Under the pieces are notes generated by a model. It was not told the origin of the DNA. It saw nothing but the letters and a program-made list of their open reading frames with translations, and did not search any database. From CAXXOK01 sp964640955 (GTDB lineage Bacteria > Bacillota > Clostridia > Christensenellales > Aristaeellaceae), in contig CAZXJI010000010.1 of the NCBI GenBank assembly GCA_964640955.1, forward strand, positions 62,001 through 126,000: a stretch of DNA of 64,000 nucleotides, given 5' to 3'. Within the stretch, counting starts at the first letter, position 1; the number at the start of each line of letters is the position of its first letter. Both the position numbers and the translations under genes were made by a program. This document shows positions 33,059-41,713 of this stretch, in pieces.

Positions 33059-33088
33059 TTTACAGGGACGCAGACACTCGTGTATAAT
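33059..33088 (+). promoter_or_regulatory. pyrH promoter
   Basis: TTTACA (33059-33064), an 18-bp spacer and a consensus TATAAT (33083-33088), 32 bp before the start. Confidence 0.75.
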
Positions 33089-33120
33089 GCTTCTGATAAG
33101 CGGGTAAAGGAGGCCTCACG

Positions 33121-33834
33121 ATGGCGGAGGCGAAAAGGCGCGTAATCCTCAAGCTCAGCGGGGAAGCGCTGGGCGAGGAAGGCCGGCTGTTCAATCACAG
33201 GGCGTTCGAGGCCGCGGCGCGGATGCTGATCGCCGTTTTGAAAAGCGGCGTGGAGCTGGCCGTGGTAATCGGCGGGGGCAACGTGTGGCGGGGCCGACGC
33301 GGCGAGGCCACGCAGATGGGGGCGGTCGCGGCCGACCAGATGGGGATGCTCGCCACCCTGCAGAACTGCCTTTACATGCGGGATTCGCTCGTGCGCCTGG
33401 GCGCGAAGGCGGTCGTCATGAGCGCGGTGGACGTTCTTCGCTTCGCCGAAGCGTACAACGCCGTGCGCGCGGACGCCCTGCTTTCGGACGGAACCGTGTT
33501 GCTGCTGGCTGGCGGTACGGGCAACCCCTTCTTCTCCACGGACAGCGCGGTGGTCCTGCGCGCGCTGGAGCTGAACTGCGACGAAATTCTCATGGCCAAG
33601 AACGTCGACGGCGTATACACCGCCGACCCCAACGCCGACGAAAGCGCCGAACTGATCCGGGATATCACGTACGACGAGTGCGCCGAACGCAACCTGCGCG
33701 TCATGGACGCGGCCGCGTTCATCATGCTTCGGGACAACCGCTTTCCGCTGGTGCGCGTTTTCGCGCTGGAGCCGGCGGAAAACGTGCTGAAGGTGCTCGC
33801 CGGCGACCCGATGGGAACCGTGCTGCACCCGTAG
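33121..33834 (+). CDS. pyrH: UMP kinase
   Basis: 237-residue hexameric amino-acid-kinase-fold enzyme phosphorylating UMP to UDP. Motifs: LKLSGEALGEE at the N terminus, VIGGGNVWRGR, LAGGTGNPFFSTDSA and AKNVDGVYTADP. GGAGG precedes the ATG by seven bases. In most Bacillota pyrH sits between tsf and frr; here it has its own promoter and is about 12 kb from frr across the origin. The gap to the MATE gene is 112 bp. Confidence 0.97.
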   Translation: MAEAKRRVILKLSGEALGEEGRLFNHRAFEAAARMLIAVLKSGVELAVVIGGGNVWRGRRGEATQMGAVAADQMGMLATLQNCLYMRDSLVRLGAKAVVMSAVDVLRFAEAYNAVRADALLSDGTVLLLAGGTGNPFFSTDSAVVLRALELNCDEILMAKNVDGVYTADPNADESAELIRDITYDECAERNLRVMDAAAFIMLRDNRFPLVRVFALEPAENVLKVLAGDPMGTVLHP

Positions 33835-33946
33835 CGGCGCCGGAGGACGAACGCGGCGAGATCGAAGGGGACGCCGGCACGATACGGCGCTCCCCTGTTG
33901 TTTGTCCGCTTCGGCGGCGTGAAGGGACGAGAACTGCGAGGCATTC

Positions 33947-35365
33947 ATGCAAAGGCTGACCAGGGGGATCAAACGGATTTTCGCGCCCCGGGACATGACC
34001 GTGGGCAAGCCCATGACGGAGCTGATCATGTTCTCCATACCGCTGCTTTTGGGTAATTTCGCCCAGCAGCTGTACAACACGGTGGACGCGATCGTCGTGG
34101 GCAACTATATCGGGGATAACGCGTTGGGTGCCGTGGGGCTCACGGCGGCGATCATCAACCTGCTTCTGGCGCTGTTCGCGGGCATCGCGACCGGCGCAGG
34201 GATCGTGGTGGCGCAGTACTGCGGCGCCAAGGACCGCAAAATGCTCTCCGCCTCGGTCGGCACCATCATCGTGGCGACGTTCTGGGTGGTGGTCATCATG
34301 ACGGCCGTGGGCGTAACGCTGGCGCGGCCGATACTGCTGCTTTTGGGAACGCCCGACGAAATGCTCTCCATGGCGAACGACTACATGGTCATTTTCTTCG
34401 CGGGCATCGTGGGCTTCGCGTTTTTCAACATGCTTTCGGGCATCCTGCGCGGGCTGGGGGACAGCACGTCGCCGCTTGTGTACCTGCTGTTCGCGACGGT
34501 TTTGAACATCGTGCTGGATATCGTGTTCGTTACGTCCTTCGGACTGGGCACCGGCGGCGTGGCGCTGGCGACGGTCATTTCGCAGTGCATCTCGGCGGTG
34601 TTTTGCTACCTGCGCCTGACCCGCATGACGGACGTCGTGGACGTGAGCCGCAAAACCATCCGGCTTGACAAGGCGATCCTGATTCGCACCGTCAAGCTCG
34701 GCATGCCCGCGGGGCTCACGCAGGCGATTATCACCCTGCAGGCGGTCATCGTGCAGTCGCTGATGAACTCGCTGGGCCCTGTGGTGGTCACCACCTATAC
34801 GGCGGTCATGCGCGTGGACGGCTTCGCCATGATGCCCAACTTCACCTTCGGCATCGCCGCCACGACCTTCACGGGGCAGAACCTGGGCGCCAAGCGGCTC
34901 GACCGCGTGCACCAGGGCACGAAGGATACCCTGAAGCTCGCGCTCATCTGCTCGTCCACGCTGGTGCTGTGCATACTGCTGTTCGGCCGCCAGCTGGTGG
35001 GCGTGTTTACGGGCACGGAGCTGGTGGTGTCCCTGGGGGCGAAGATGATGCGCATCCTCGCCGTGGGCTACATCGCCTTCGGCCTTACGCAAACGCTCAG
35101 CGGCGTTATGCGCGGCATGAGCGAGACGGTCGTCCCCATGTGGATCGGCGTCGTGCAGACGATCTTTTTGCGGCTTCCGCTGGCCTATCTGTTCGCGGCG
35201 GTCACCAAATCGCCCGAGTGGCCCAACGGCGATCCGTCCTGCCTTTACTGGAGCCTGCTGATCAGCTGGATTTCCGCCTGCCTCATCACCATCGTCGTCT
35301 ATAAGAAAGGCAAATGGCGAAAGCGCGCGGAAAGCTACTTCGAGCCGAGCGCGGCACTGAACTGA
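33947..35365 (+). CDS. MATE-family multidrug/sodium antiporter
   Basis: 472 residues with 12 predicted membrane helices in two six-helix halves. The first half starts KPMTELIMFSIPLLLGNFAQQLYNTVDAIVVG, a typical NorM/DinF-like MATE N terminus; the second half carries the matching IRTVKLGMPAGLTQAIITLQ. It would export cationic compounds in exchange for H+ or Na+. A modest ribosome site (GAGG, five bases) precedes the ATG. It lies between pyrH and argS with no regulator beside it. Confidence 0.93.
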   Translation: MQRLTRGIKRIFAPRDMTVGKPMTELIMFSIPLLLGNFAQQLYNTVDAIVVGNYIGDNALGAVGLTAAIINLLLALFAGIATGAGIVVAQYCGAKDRKMLSASVGTIIVATFWVVVIMTAVGVTLARPILLLLGTPDEMLSMANDYMVIFFAGIVGFAFFNMLSGILRGLGDSTSPLVYLLFATVLNIVLDIVFVTSFGLGTGGVALATVISQCISAVFCYLRLTRMTDVVDVSRKTIRLDKAILIRTVKLGMPAGLTQAIITLQAVIVQSLMNSLGPVVVTTYTAVMRVDGFAMMPNFTFGIAATTFTGQNLGAKRLDRVHQGTKDTLKLALICSSTLVLCILLFGRQLVGVFTGTELVVSLGAKMMRILAVGYIAFGLTQTLSGVMRGMSETVVPMWIGVVQTIFLRLPLAYLFAAVTKSPEWPNGDPSCLYWSLLISWISACLITIVVYKKGKWRKRAESYFEPSAALN

Positions 35366-35393
35366 CCGGAATACCGATACGGGAGGAAACACC

Positions 35394-37139
35394 ATGGACG
35401 ATATGAGAGTAACGCTCGCCGGGCTGATCGCCGGAGCGATGAAGACGGGTTTTCCCGAGGCGCAGGGCCTGCCCGGGGAAGCGGAGATCGCAGGCTTCCT
35501 GGAAGTGCCCCCCGAACGGGAAATGGGGGATTACGCCTTTCCCTGCTTCAAGCTGAGCCGCGCGCTGCGCAAGGCGCCCCCCGCGATCGCCGCGGAGCTG
35601 GCCGGGCATATCCGCGCGCCGGAAACCTGCGAAGCCAGGGCGCTGGGCGGGTATCTGAACTTCTTTTTCAACCGCGGAAGCTTCGCGGAGGCGACGCTTA
35701 ACAAGGTTCTCGCCACAGACGGCCGTTTCGGCGCAAGCGACGTGGGCGCGGGCAAAACCGTGTGCATCGACTATTCCTCCATCAACATCGCCAAGCGCTT
35801 TCACATCGGGCACCTGAGCACCACGATGATCGGCCACAGCCTCAAGCGCATCTACGACTATCTGGGCTACAAGACGGTCGGCATCAACCACCTGGGCGAC
35901 TGGGGCACGCAGTTCGGCAAGCTCATCAGCGCCTACAAGCGCTGGGGCGACAGGGCCGAGGTGGAACAGGGTGGCGTGGAAGCGCTGACGCGCCTGTACG
36001 TGAAGTTCCACGAGGAAGCGGAAAAGGAAGAAAAGGCGACCGGCCGAACGACGCTGGAGGACGAGGGCCGCGCCTATTTCAAGGCCATCGAGGACGGCGA
36101 CCCCGAGGCGCTTGCGCTGTTCAACTGGTTTAAGGACGTGACGCTCAAGGACTGCGAGAGCGTGTATGCCCTGCTCGGCGTAACCTTCGACAGCTACGCG
36201 GGCGAATCGTTCTACAACGACAAAATGGGCCGCGTGATCGACGAGCTGAAGCAGAAAAACCTGCTGACCATAAGCGACGGCGCAAGCATCGTGGATCTGT
36301 CCGACGCGGACATGCCCCCCTGCCTGATTCTCAAAAAGGACGGCGCGACCCTCTACGCCACGCGGGATATCGCCGCCGCGCTCTACCGCGCGGACACCTA
36401 CCATTTCGACAAGTGCCTGTACGTGGTCGCCTACCAACAGGATTTGCATTTCCGCCAGTGGTTCAAGGTCGTGGAAAAGATGGGCTATCCCTGGGCCAAA
36501 GACCTGGTGCACGTGGCGTTCGGCATGATCTCCTACGAGGGGCAGACCCTTTCCACCCGCAAGGGGTACGTGGTCTATCTGGACGACCTGCTCAAGCGCG
36601 CGCAGGAAAAGGCGCTGGCGATTATCGAAGAGAAGAGCCCGGGGCTCGAAAACAAGGCGGACGTCGCCCGGCAGGTGGGCATCGGTGCGGTGATCTACGC
36701 CGATCTGCAGAACAACCGCATCAAGGATATCGACTTCTGGTGGGACCGGGCGCTGAACTTCGACGGCGAAACGGGGCCGTACGTGCAGTATACGCACGCC
36801 CGGTGCTGCTCGGTGCTGCGTAAGGCCGCGGAGCAGAACGCCCCCGCGGCCGCGCCGGATTACGCCGCGCTGTCCGACGACGATTCCCAGGCCCTGCTCC
36901 GGCTGCTGAGCCGCTTTCCGGAAGCGATTCTGGACGCGGCGGACAAGTACGAGCCCAGCATGGTCACCCGCGCGGTGACCGAAGTGGCGAAAGCCTACAA
37001 CAAGTTCTATTATGAAAAGCGTATCCTGGACGACGACGCAGGCGCGCGCGAGGCCCGCCTGCGCCTGACCCGCGCCGCGAAGGACGTGCTGAAAAGCGGC
37101 ATGTACCTGATCGGCATGGAAGCCCCGGAGCGGATGTAA
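35394..37139 (+). CDS. argS: Arginyl-tRNA synthetase
   Basis: 581-residue class I synthetase charging tRNA-Arg. An N-terminal Add1-like domain (about 1-110) binds the tRNA D-loop. The HIGH signature is HIGHLS within SSINIAKRFHIGHLSTTM, and the catalytic domain continues through GINHLGDWGTQFGKL. The KMSKS loop is replaced by LSTRKG, as in many ArgRS. The C-terminal DALR domain has PSMVTRAVTEVAKAYNKFYYE. GGAGG is seven bases before the ATG. Confidence 0.97.
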   Translation: MDDMRVTLAGLIAGAMKTGFPEAQGLPGEAEIAGFLEVPPEREMGDYAFPCFKLSRALRKAPPAIAAELAGHIRAPETCEARALGGYLNFFFNRGSFAEATLNKVLATDGRFGASDVGAGKTVCIDYSSINIAKRFHIGHLSTTMIGHSLKRIYDYLGYKTVGINHLGDWGTQFGKLISAYKRWGDRAEVEQGGVEALTRLYVKFHEEAEKEEKATGRTTLEDEGRAYFKAIEDGDPEALALFNWFKDVTLKDCESVYALLGVTFDSYAGESFYNDKMGRVIDELKQKNLLTISDGASIVDLSDADMPPCLILKKDGATLYATRDIAAALYRADTYHFDKCLYVVAYQQDLHFRQWFKVVEKMGYPWAKDLVHVAFGMISYEGQTLSTRKGYVVYLDDLLKRAQEKALAIIEEKSPGLENKADVARQVGIGAVIYADLQNNRIKDIDFWWDRALNFDGETGPYVQYTHARCCSVLRKAAEQNAPAAAPDYAALSDDDSQALLRLLSRFPEAILDAADKYEPSMVTRAVTEVAKAYNKFYYEKRILDDDAGAREARLRLTRAAKDVLKSGMYLIGMEAPERM

Positions 37140-37194
37140 AAAGCGGAGGGACTCCGAGCACCTCTGGCGAACCCCGGACAGGAAAGGAATCGCC

Positions 37195-37971
37195 ATGCGG
37201 CACATCACCAGCCTGCGAAACCCCGCGGTGCTCGCGCTGAAGGCCCTGCAAACCAGGCGCGGGCGCGAGAAGAGCGGGCTGTTTTTGTGCGAAGGGGAAC
37301 ATATGGTCGCCGAAGCGGCGGGCTGCGTTCCGCAGGACGTGCGAACGATCCTGATCGAGGAAGGCCGCGAGGACGACTACGCTTCCCTGTCGGCGGCCGC
37401 CCCGGCGGCGGATATGTACGTGGTGCCCCGGAACGTGCTTTGTGCCGTTTCCGGGGTCAAGACCCCGCAGAGCGTCGCGGCCGCGGTGCGTTTGCCGCGC
37501 ACGGCCGGGATCGAAGCGCTGGGCGACAAGGTGGTTCTTTTGGAAAACGTGCAGGATCCCGGCAACGTGGGCACCGTGCTGCGCACGGCGGACGCGGCGG
37601 GCTTTACCGGCTGCGTGCTGACCCCCGGCTGCGCCGATCCGTTTTCGCCCAAGGCGCTTCGGGCCACCATGGGCAGCGTGTTCCGCGTGCCGCTGCACCG
37701 GGCGGAAAGCGCGGCGGAGGCAATCGGGTCGCTGAAAGCCGACGGATACGCGGTGATCGCCTCGGTGCTTAGCGGCGACGACTTTTACGCGCGCCCGGCG
37801 CTGCCCCGCAGGCTGTGCCTGATCATCGGCAACGAGGGTGCGGGCGTTACGCCCGGGGCTGCGGCGCTCGCCACGCACCGTTACCGCCTGCCGATGCGGG
37901 GCGGGGCCGAATCGCTCAACGCCGCGGTGGCCGCCGCCGTGATGATGTACGAAATCATCCAACGCGGATAG
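37195..37971 (+). CDS. rlmB: SpoU/TrmH-family 2'-O-ribose RNA methyltransferase
   Basis: 258-residue SAM-dependent methylase with an N-terminal substrate-binding domain (SLRNPAVLALKALQTRRGREKSGLF) and the SPOUT trefoil-knot motifs: motif 1 NVQDPGNVGTVLRTADAAG, motif 2 IGNEGAGV, motif 3 ESLNAAVAAAVMMYE. It probably methylates 23S rRNA, but TrmH-like and RlmB-like members cannot be separated from sequence reading alone. AAGGA is six bases before the ATG. It follows argS by 55 bp and may be cotranscribed. Confidence 0.88.
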   Translation: MRHITSLRNPAVLALKALQTRRGREKSGLFLCEGEHMVAEAAGCVPQDVRTILIEEGREDDYASLSAAAPAADMYVVPRNVLCAVSGVKTPQSVAAAVRLPRTAGIEALGDKVVLLENVQDPGNVGTVLRTADAAGFTGCVLTPGCADPFSPKALRATMGSVFRVPLHRAESAAEAIGSLKADGYAVIASVLSGDDFYARPALPRRLCLIIGNEGAGVTPGAAALATHRYRLPMRGGAESLNAAVAAAVMMYEIIQRG

Positions 37972-38058
37972 AAACGCGTTTCCCCTGCAACCGCGCGTGT
38001 TTCGGCAGGAAACGCACCGCAAAAGCGCGAACCCTTACACCGTGCGGAGGTGAACCCC

Positions 38059-38961
38059 ATGGAAAAACAGATACCGGCGTTTGGCAGCCTGAGCGCCGCG
38101 GCGCAGAAGGCGGTGCTGCGCAGCCAGCGCGACGAGGAGACGGGCGCGCTGATCTACGCTTTTATGGCGAAACGGGAAAAGAACCCCCAGAACCGCGAGC
38201 TGCTCAAAAGAATGGGTTCGGATGAAAAGGTGCACGCCGCCTACTGGCAGAGCATCAGCGGACAGGACGGCAAGCCCGACCGCTGGAAGCTGTTTCGACT
38301 CAAGGCGCTCACCCTGATCCTTGGCTATACCTTCGTGCTCAAGCGCCTGTCGGCGGACGAAACCGGCGCCATCGCCGAATACGAGCGTTTGAAGACGGAA
38401 ATTCCCGAAGCCGCGACCGTGCAGGCCGACGAGATGCGCCACGAAAAAGAGCTCATCAACATGCTGGACGAGGAACGCCTGCAGTACGTGGGTTCGATGG
38501 TGCTGGGCCTGAACGACGCGCTGGTGGAACTGACCGGCACCATCGCGGGGCTCAGCTTCGCCCTGCAAAACACGCGGGTCGTGGCGCTCAGCGGCATCAT
38601 CACCGGCGTTTCGGCCACGCTGTCCATGGCGGCCAGCAACTATCTGGCCGAACGGGCCGACGGCAACGACAAGGCGCTAAAATCCAGCATGTACACGGGC
38701 ATCGCCTACCTGATCACCGTGGCGCTTCTGGTGCTGCCCTACCTGCTTTTGCCGGACGCGCTCTGGCCCCTGGCGCTGACGGGGATGATTCTGGTCGTGG
38801 TGCTGGTGATTCTGGCTTTCAATTACTACATCAGCGTCGCCAAGAGCGTGCCTTTCAGGCGGCGCTTCGTCGAGATGATTTCCATCAGCCTGGGCGTGGC
38901 GGTGATCGCTTTCCTGATCGGGCTTCTGGCCAAGGCGCTGCTGGGCGTGGATATTGGATAA
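38059..38961 (+). CDS. VIT1/CCC1-family metal transporter with N-terminal ferritin-like domain
   Basis: 300 residues. The N-terminal 140 residues are a rubrerythrin-type four-helix domain with metal-ligand pairs (DEETGALIY, DEKVHAAYW, DEMRHEKEL). The C-terminal half has the five CCC1 helices starting GSMVLGLNDALVELTGTIAGL, followed by GVSATLSMAASNYLAERA. Family members export Fe2+ or Mn2+ or store it in vacuoles; in bacteria the ferritin domain likely senses or feeds iron for export. ATG 38059 is eight bases after GGAGG. It is convergent with glgP and has no regulator nearby. Confidence 0.9.
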   Translation: MEKQIPAFGSLSAAAQKAVLRSQRDEETGALIYAFMAKREKNPQNRELLKRMGSDEKVHAAYWQSISGQDGKPDRWKLFRLKALTLILGYTFVLKRLSADETGAIAEYERLKTEIPEAATVQADEMRHEKELINMLDEERLQYVGSMVLGLNDALVELTGTIAGLSFALQNTRVVALSGIITGVSATLSMAASNYLAERADGNDKALKSSMYTGIAYLITVALLVLPYLLLPDALWPLALTGMILVVVLVILAFNYYISVAKSVPFRRRFVEMISISLGVAVIAFLIGLLAKALLGVDIG

Positions 38962-38992
38962 GCCTGAGCAGAGTATACGATAAACGGCATAA

Positions 38993-39028
38993 GAAAAATG
39001 CGGAGCGGCAGGATTTTCCCGCCGCTCC
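38993..39028 (-). terminator. glgP terminator
   Basis: On the minus strand GGAGCGGCGGG pairs with CCTGCCGCTCC around AAAAT and runs into GCATTTTTC. It lies 24 bp past the glgP stop. Confidence 0.8.
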
Positions 39029-39051
39029 TGCCTGTTCGTTTATACCGGTCG

Positions 39052-41499
39052 TCAGATCGGTTGTATATGCCAGATCTTGTCGTTGTACTCGGTAATCGTG
39101 CGGTCGGAGGCGAAATAGCCGGACTTGGCCACGTTGATAATCGACTTTTTCAGCCATTTTTCGCGATCGCGGTAATCCTCCAGCATGCGGCGGTTGGCCA
39201 TGGAGTAGCTGCCGAAGTCCTTGAGCACGAAATACGCGTCCGGCATGCCGCCGTAATCGCCCATCAGCAGCATGTGGTACAGGTCCTGCAGCGCCATGGG
39301 CTCGTCGGGGAACAGCGTGCCGTCCAGCCATTGGCTGAGCGCCTTGCGAATCTCCGCGTTGGTCTCGAAGATGCTCATGGGGTTGTAGGTGCCCTCGGCG
39401 TACATGCCTTCCACCGTATCGGCCCGCATGCCGAAGATGTAGATGTTCTCCGGCCCCACCTGGTCGTAGATCTCCACGTTCGCCCCGTCCATGGTGCCCA
39501 GCGTCAGCGCACCGTTCATCATGAACTTCATGTTGCCGGTGCCGCTGGCCTCCTTGCCCGCGGTGGACAGCTGCTGGCTGATCTCGGCGGCGGGCATCAA
39601 AAACTCGGCGGTGGAAACGTCGTAGTTTTCGATGTAGACGACCTTCAAAAACTTCTTGGCGCGCGGATGCTGGTTGATCAGCCCGGCAAGGGCGTTGATG
39701 TAGCGGATGATCAGCTTGGCGCGGTAGTAGCCCGGCGCGGCCTTCGCGCCGAAGAGGAATAGGCGGGGCGGCGCATCGTAGCTGGAATCCTCCACGATGC
39801 GGTTGTAAAGCACCTGAATGTGCAGGGCATTGAGCAGCTGGCGCTTGTACTCGTGCAGGCGTTTCGCCTGAACGTCGAAGATATAGGCGGGTTCCAGCGT
39901 GATGCCCTGCCGCTTTTCGATCAAGCGGGACAGCCGAATCTTATTCTGGTATTTGACCTCCTCGAACTTCTGCCGAAACGCCGCGTCGTCGGCGAAGGGC
40001 AAAAGCTTTTCCAGCTCCTGCGCGTCGCGGTAGAAGCCCGTGCCGATCGCCTCGGCGATCAGGTCGCGCAGGCCCGGGTTGGCCGAGAGCAGCCAACGGC
40101 GGTGCGTGATGCCGTTGGTGATGGCGCAGAACTTGTCGGGCGTCACCCGGTAGTAATCGCGGAAAAGCCCCTCGGTGAGAATCTTTCCGTGCAGCTGGCT
40201 TACGCCGTTGACGCTGAAGGCATAGGCCACGCACAGGTTGGCCATGTGCACCTGCCCGTACGCGAGGATCGCCATGTGCCCGATGCGGTCCCACTCGCCG
40301 GGGAACACCTTGAACAGCGCCTCGCAGAGGCGGCGGTTCATTTCTTCCAGGATCATGAAGATGCGGGGAAGCGTCTGCTTCATCATGTCCTGGGGCCAGT
40401 GCTCCAGCGCCTCCTGCATCACGGTGTGGTTGGTGTAGGCGATGCAGCGGCGGGTGATGCGCTCCGCGTCGTCCCAACCCAGCCCTTCCTGGTCGATCAG
40501 CAGGCGGATCAGCTCCGGTATCGCCAGGCCGGGGTGGGTGTCGTTGACGTGGAAAACCACCTTGTCCGGCAGCAGGTCGAAGTTGTTGCCGTACTGGCGT
40601 TTGAAGTCCTTGAGCGCGTACTGCAGCGTCGCCGACGTGAAGAAGTAATGCTGCTTCATGCGAAGGAGCTTTCCTTCCCAGTGGCTGTCCTCGGGGTAGA
40701 GCACCTTGTTGATGACCTCGGCCATCTTCATTTCGTCCATCGCCTTGTCGTACTCGCCGCGGCCGAAGGACTTGAGGTCGAACACCTCGCAGCTGCGCGC
40801 GCTCCAGGTGCGAAGCGTGTTTACGCAGGCTGTGTCGTAGCCCACCACGGGCATGTCGTAGGGAACGGCGTCGATGGTGTACGCGTTTTCCAGCGTGAAC
40901 ATCTTGCGGCCGTCCACCACCGCCTCGCGCACGTCGCCGCCGAACTGCACCTGGCAGATATCCTCGGCCGCGACGATTTCCCAAACGTTGCCGTTCTGGA
41001 GCCACGTGTCCGGCAGTTCCACCTGCTGGCCGTCCACGATCTTCTGGCGGAAAAGCCCGTACTCGTAGCGGATGGTACAGCCCATGGAAGGGATGTTGAG
41101 GCTGGCGAGGCTGTCCATGAGGCAGGCGGCAAGCCTGCCCAGGCCCCCGTTGCCCAGCGCCGGCTCCGGTTCCTCGGCCAGCAGCGCCAGCGGGTTGATG
41201 TGCAGGTTCTCAAGCGCCTGCTTGTAGTTTTCCTGACTGCAAAGGTTGATCAGGTTGCAGTTCATGCTGCGGCCCATCAAAAACTCGACGGACAGATAGT
41301 AGAGCCGTTTGCCCTGCTCGGCGGCGCGTTTTTCGCGGCTGATCATCCATTTCTGCATAATCTGGTCGCGCACGGTGGAAGCGGTCGCCTTGTATAGCTG
41401 CTGCATGGACGCGTCCTTGACGGTCACGCCGTAGTAACGCTGCAGTTTGCCGATGATGCTCTGCTCAATGCCTTCGACGTTGAAATTGGTAGTCGGCAT
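39052..41499 (-). CDS. glgP: Glycogen/starch (alpha-1,4-glucan) phosphorylase
   Basis: 815-residue PLP enzyme releasing glucose-1-phosphate from glycogen. GT35 hallmarks: GNGGLGRLAACLMDSLAS, KRLHEYKRQLLN and the PLP site EASGTGNMKFMMNGALTLGTMDG (the Lys of NMKF binds PLP). Length and N-terminal region fit the GlgP group of bacteria. The start at 41499 has GGAGG six bases upstream; the frame stays open 19 codons more. It is one of only two minus-strand genes right of the origin. No other glg gene is nearby, so it is a stand-alone unit with its own promoter and terminator. Confidence 0.97.
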   Translation of the reverse strand: MPTTNFNVEGIEQSIIGKLQRYYGVTVKDASMQQLYKATASTVRDQIMQKWMISREKRAAEQGKRLYYLSVEFLMGRSMNCNLINLCSQENYKQALENLHINPLALLAEEPEPALGNGGLGRLAACLMDSLASLNIPSMGCTIRYEYGLFRQKIVDGQQVELPDTWLQNGNVWEIVAAEDICQVQFGGDVREAVVDGRKMFTLENAYTIDAVPYDMPVVGYDTACVNTLRTWSARSCEVFDLKSFGRGEYDKAMDEMKMAEVINKVLYPEDSHWEGKLLRMKQHYFFTSATLQYALKDFKRQYGNNFDLLPDKVVFHVNDTHPGLAIPELIRLLIDQEGLGWDDAERITRRCIAYTNHTVMQEALEHWPQDMMKQTLPRIFMILEEMNRRLCEALFKVFPGEWDRIGHMAILAYGQVHMANLCVAYAFSVNGVSQLHGKILTEGLFRDYYRVTPDKFCAITNGITHRRWLLSANPGLRDLIAEAIGTGFYRDAQELEKLLPFADDAAFRQKFEEVKYQNKIRLSRLIEKRQGITLEPAYIFDVQAKRLHEYKRQLLNALHIQVLYNRIVEDSSYDAPPRLFLFGAKAAPGYYRAKLIIRYINALAGLINQHPRAKKFLKVVYIENYDVSTAEFLMPAAEISQQLSTAGKEASGTGNMKFMMNGALTLGTMDGANVEIYDQVGPENIYIFGMRADTVEGMYAEGTYNPMSIFETNAEIRKALSQWLDGTLFPDEPMALQDLYHMLLMGDYGGMPDAYFVLKDFGSYSMANRRMLEDYRDREKWLKKSIINVAKSGYFASDRTITEYNDKIWHIQPI

Positions 41500-41527
41500 A
41501 CAAACCCTCCTCGACTGGAATGCCAGT

Positions 41528-41556
41528 ATTATAGCAGTTTCAGGGCGGCTTGGCAA
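41528..41556 (-). promoter_or_regulatory. glgP promoter
   Basis: TTGCCA (41551-41556), a 17-bp spacer and TATAAT (41528-41533) on the minus strand. Confidence 0.85.
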
Positions 41557-41618
41557 ACGTTGGCGCCCCGTTTTTGCCTAAACTTTTGTCCTTGTTCTGT
41601 ACGGGCGGGACGGCAAAA

Positions 41619-41634
41619 TGTTTCACGTGAAACA
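41619..41634. other. parS centromere site 1
   Basis: TGTTTCACGTGAAACA is a perfect 16-bp palindrome identical to the ParB (Spo0J) parS consensus. It lies in the glgP-addA intergenic gap about 16 kb from the origin, within the usual origin-proximal zone. Confidence 0.97.
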
Positions 41635-41713
41635 TTCGCGCCGGCAAACGGCCGCCCGCTTGCCAAGGGCCGCCCGCAAGCGCTACAATAGACGCATGAA
41701 ACGAGGTGATCGC

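Noticed and set aside
33722..35395. 557-codon frame antisense to the MATE gene
   Set aside because: Extreme H, R, D and Q content and no homology; the plus-strand MATE gene explains the sequence.
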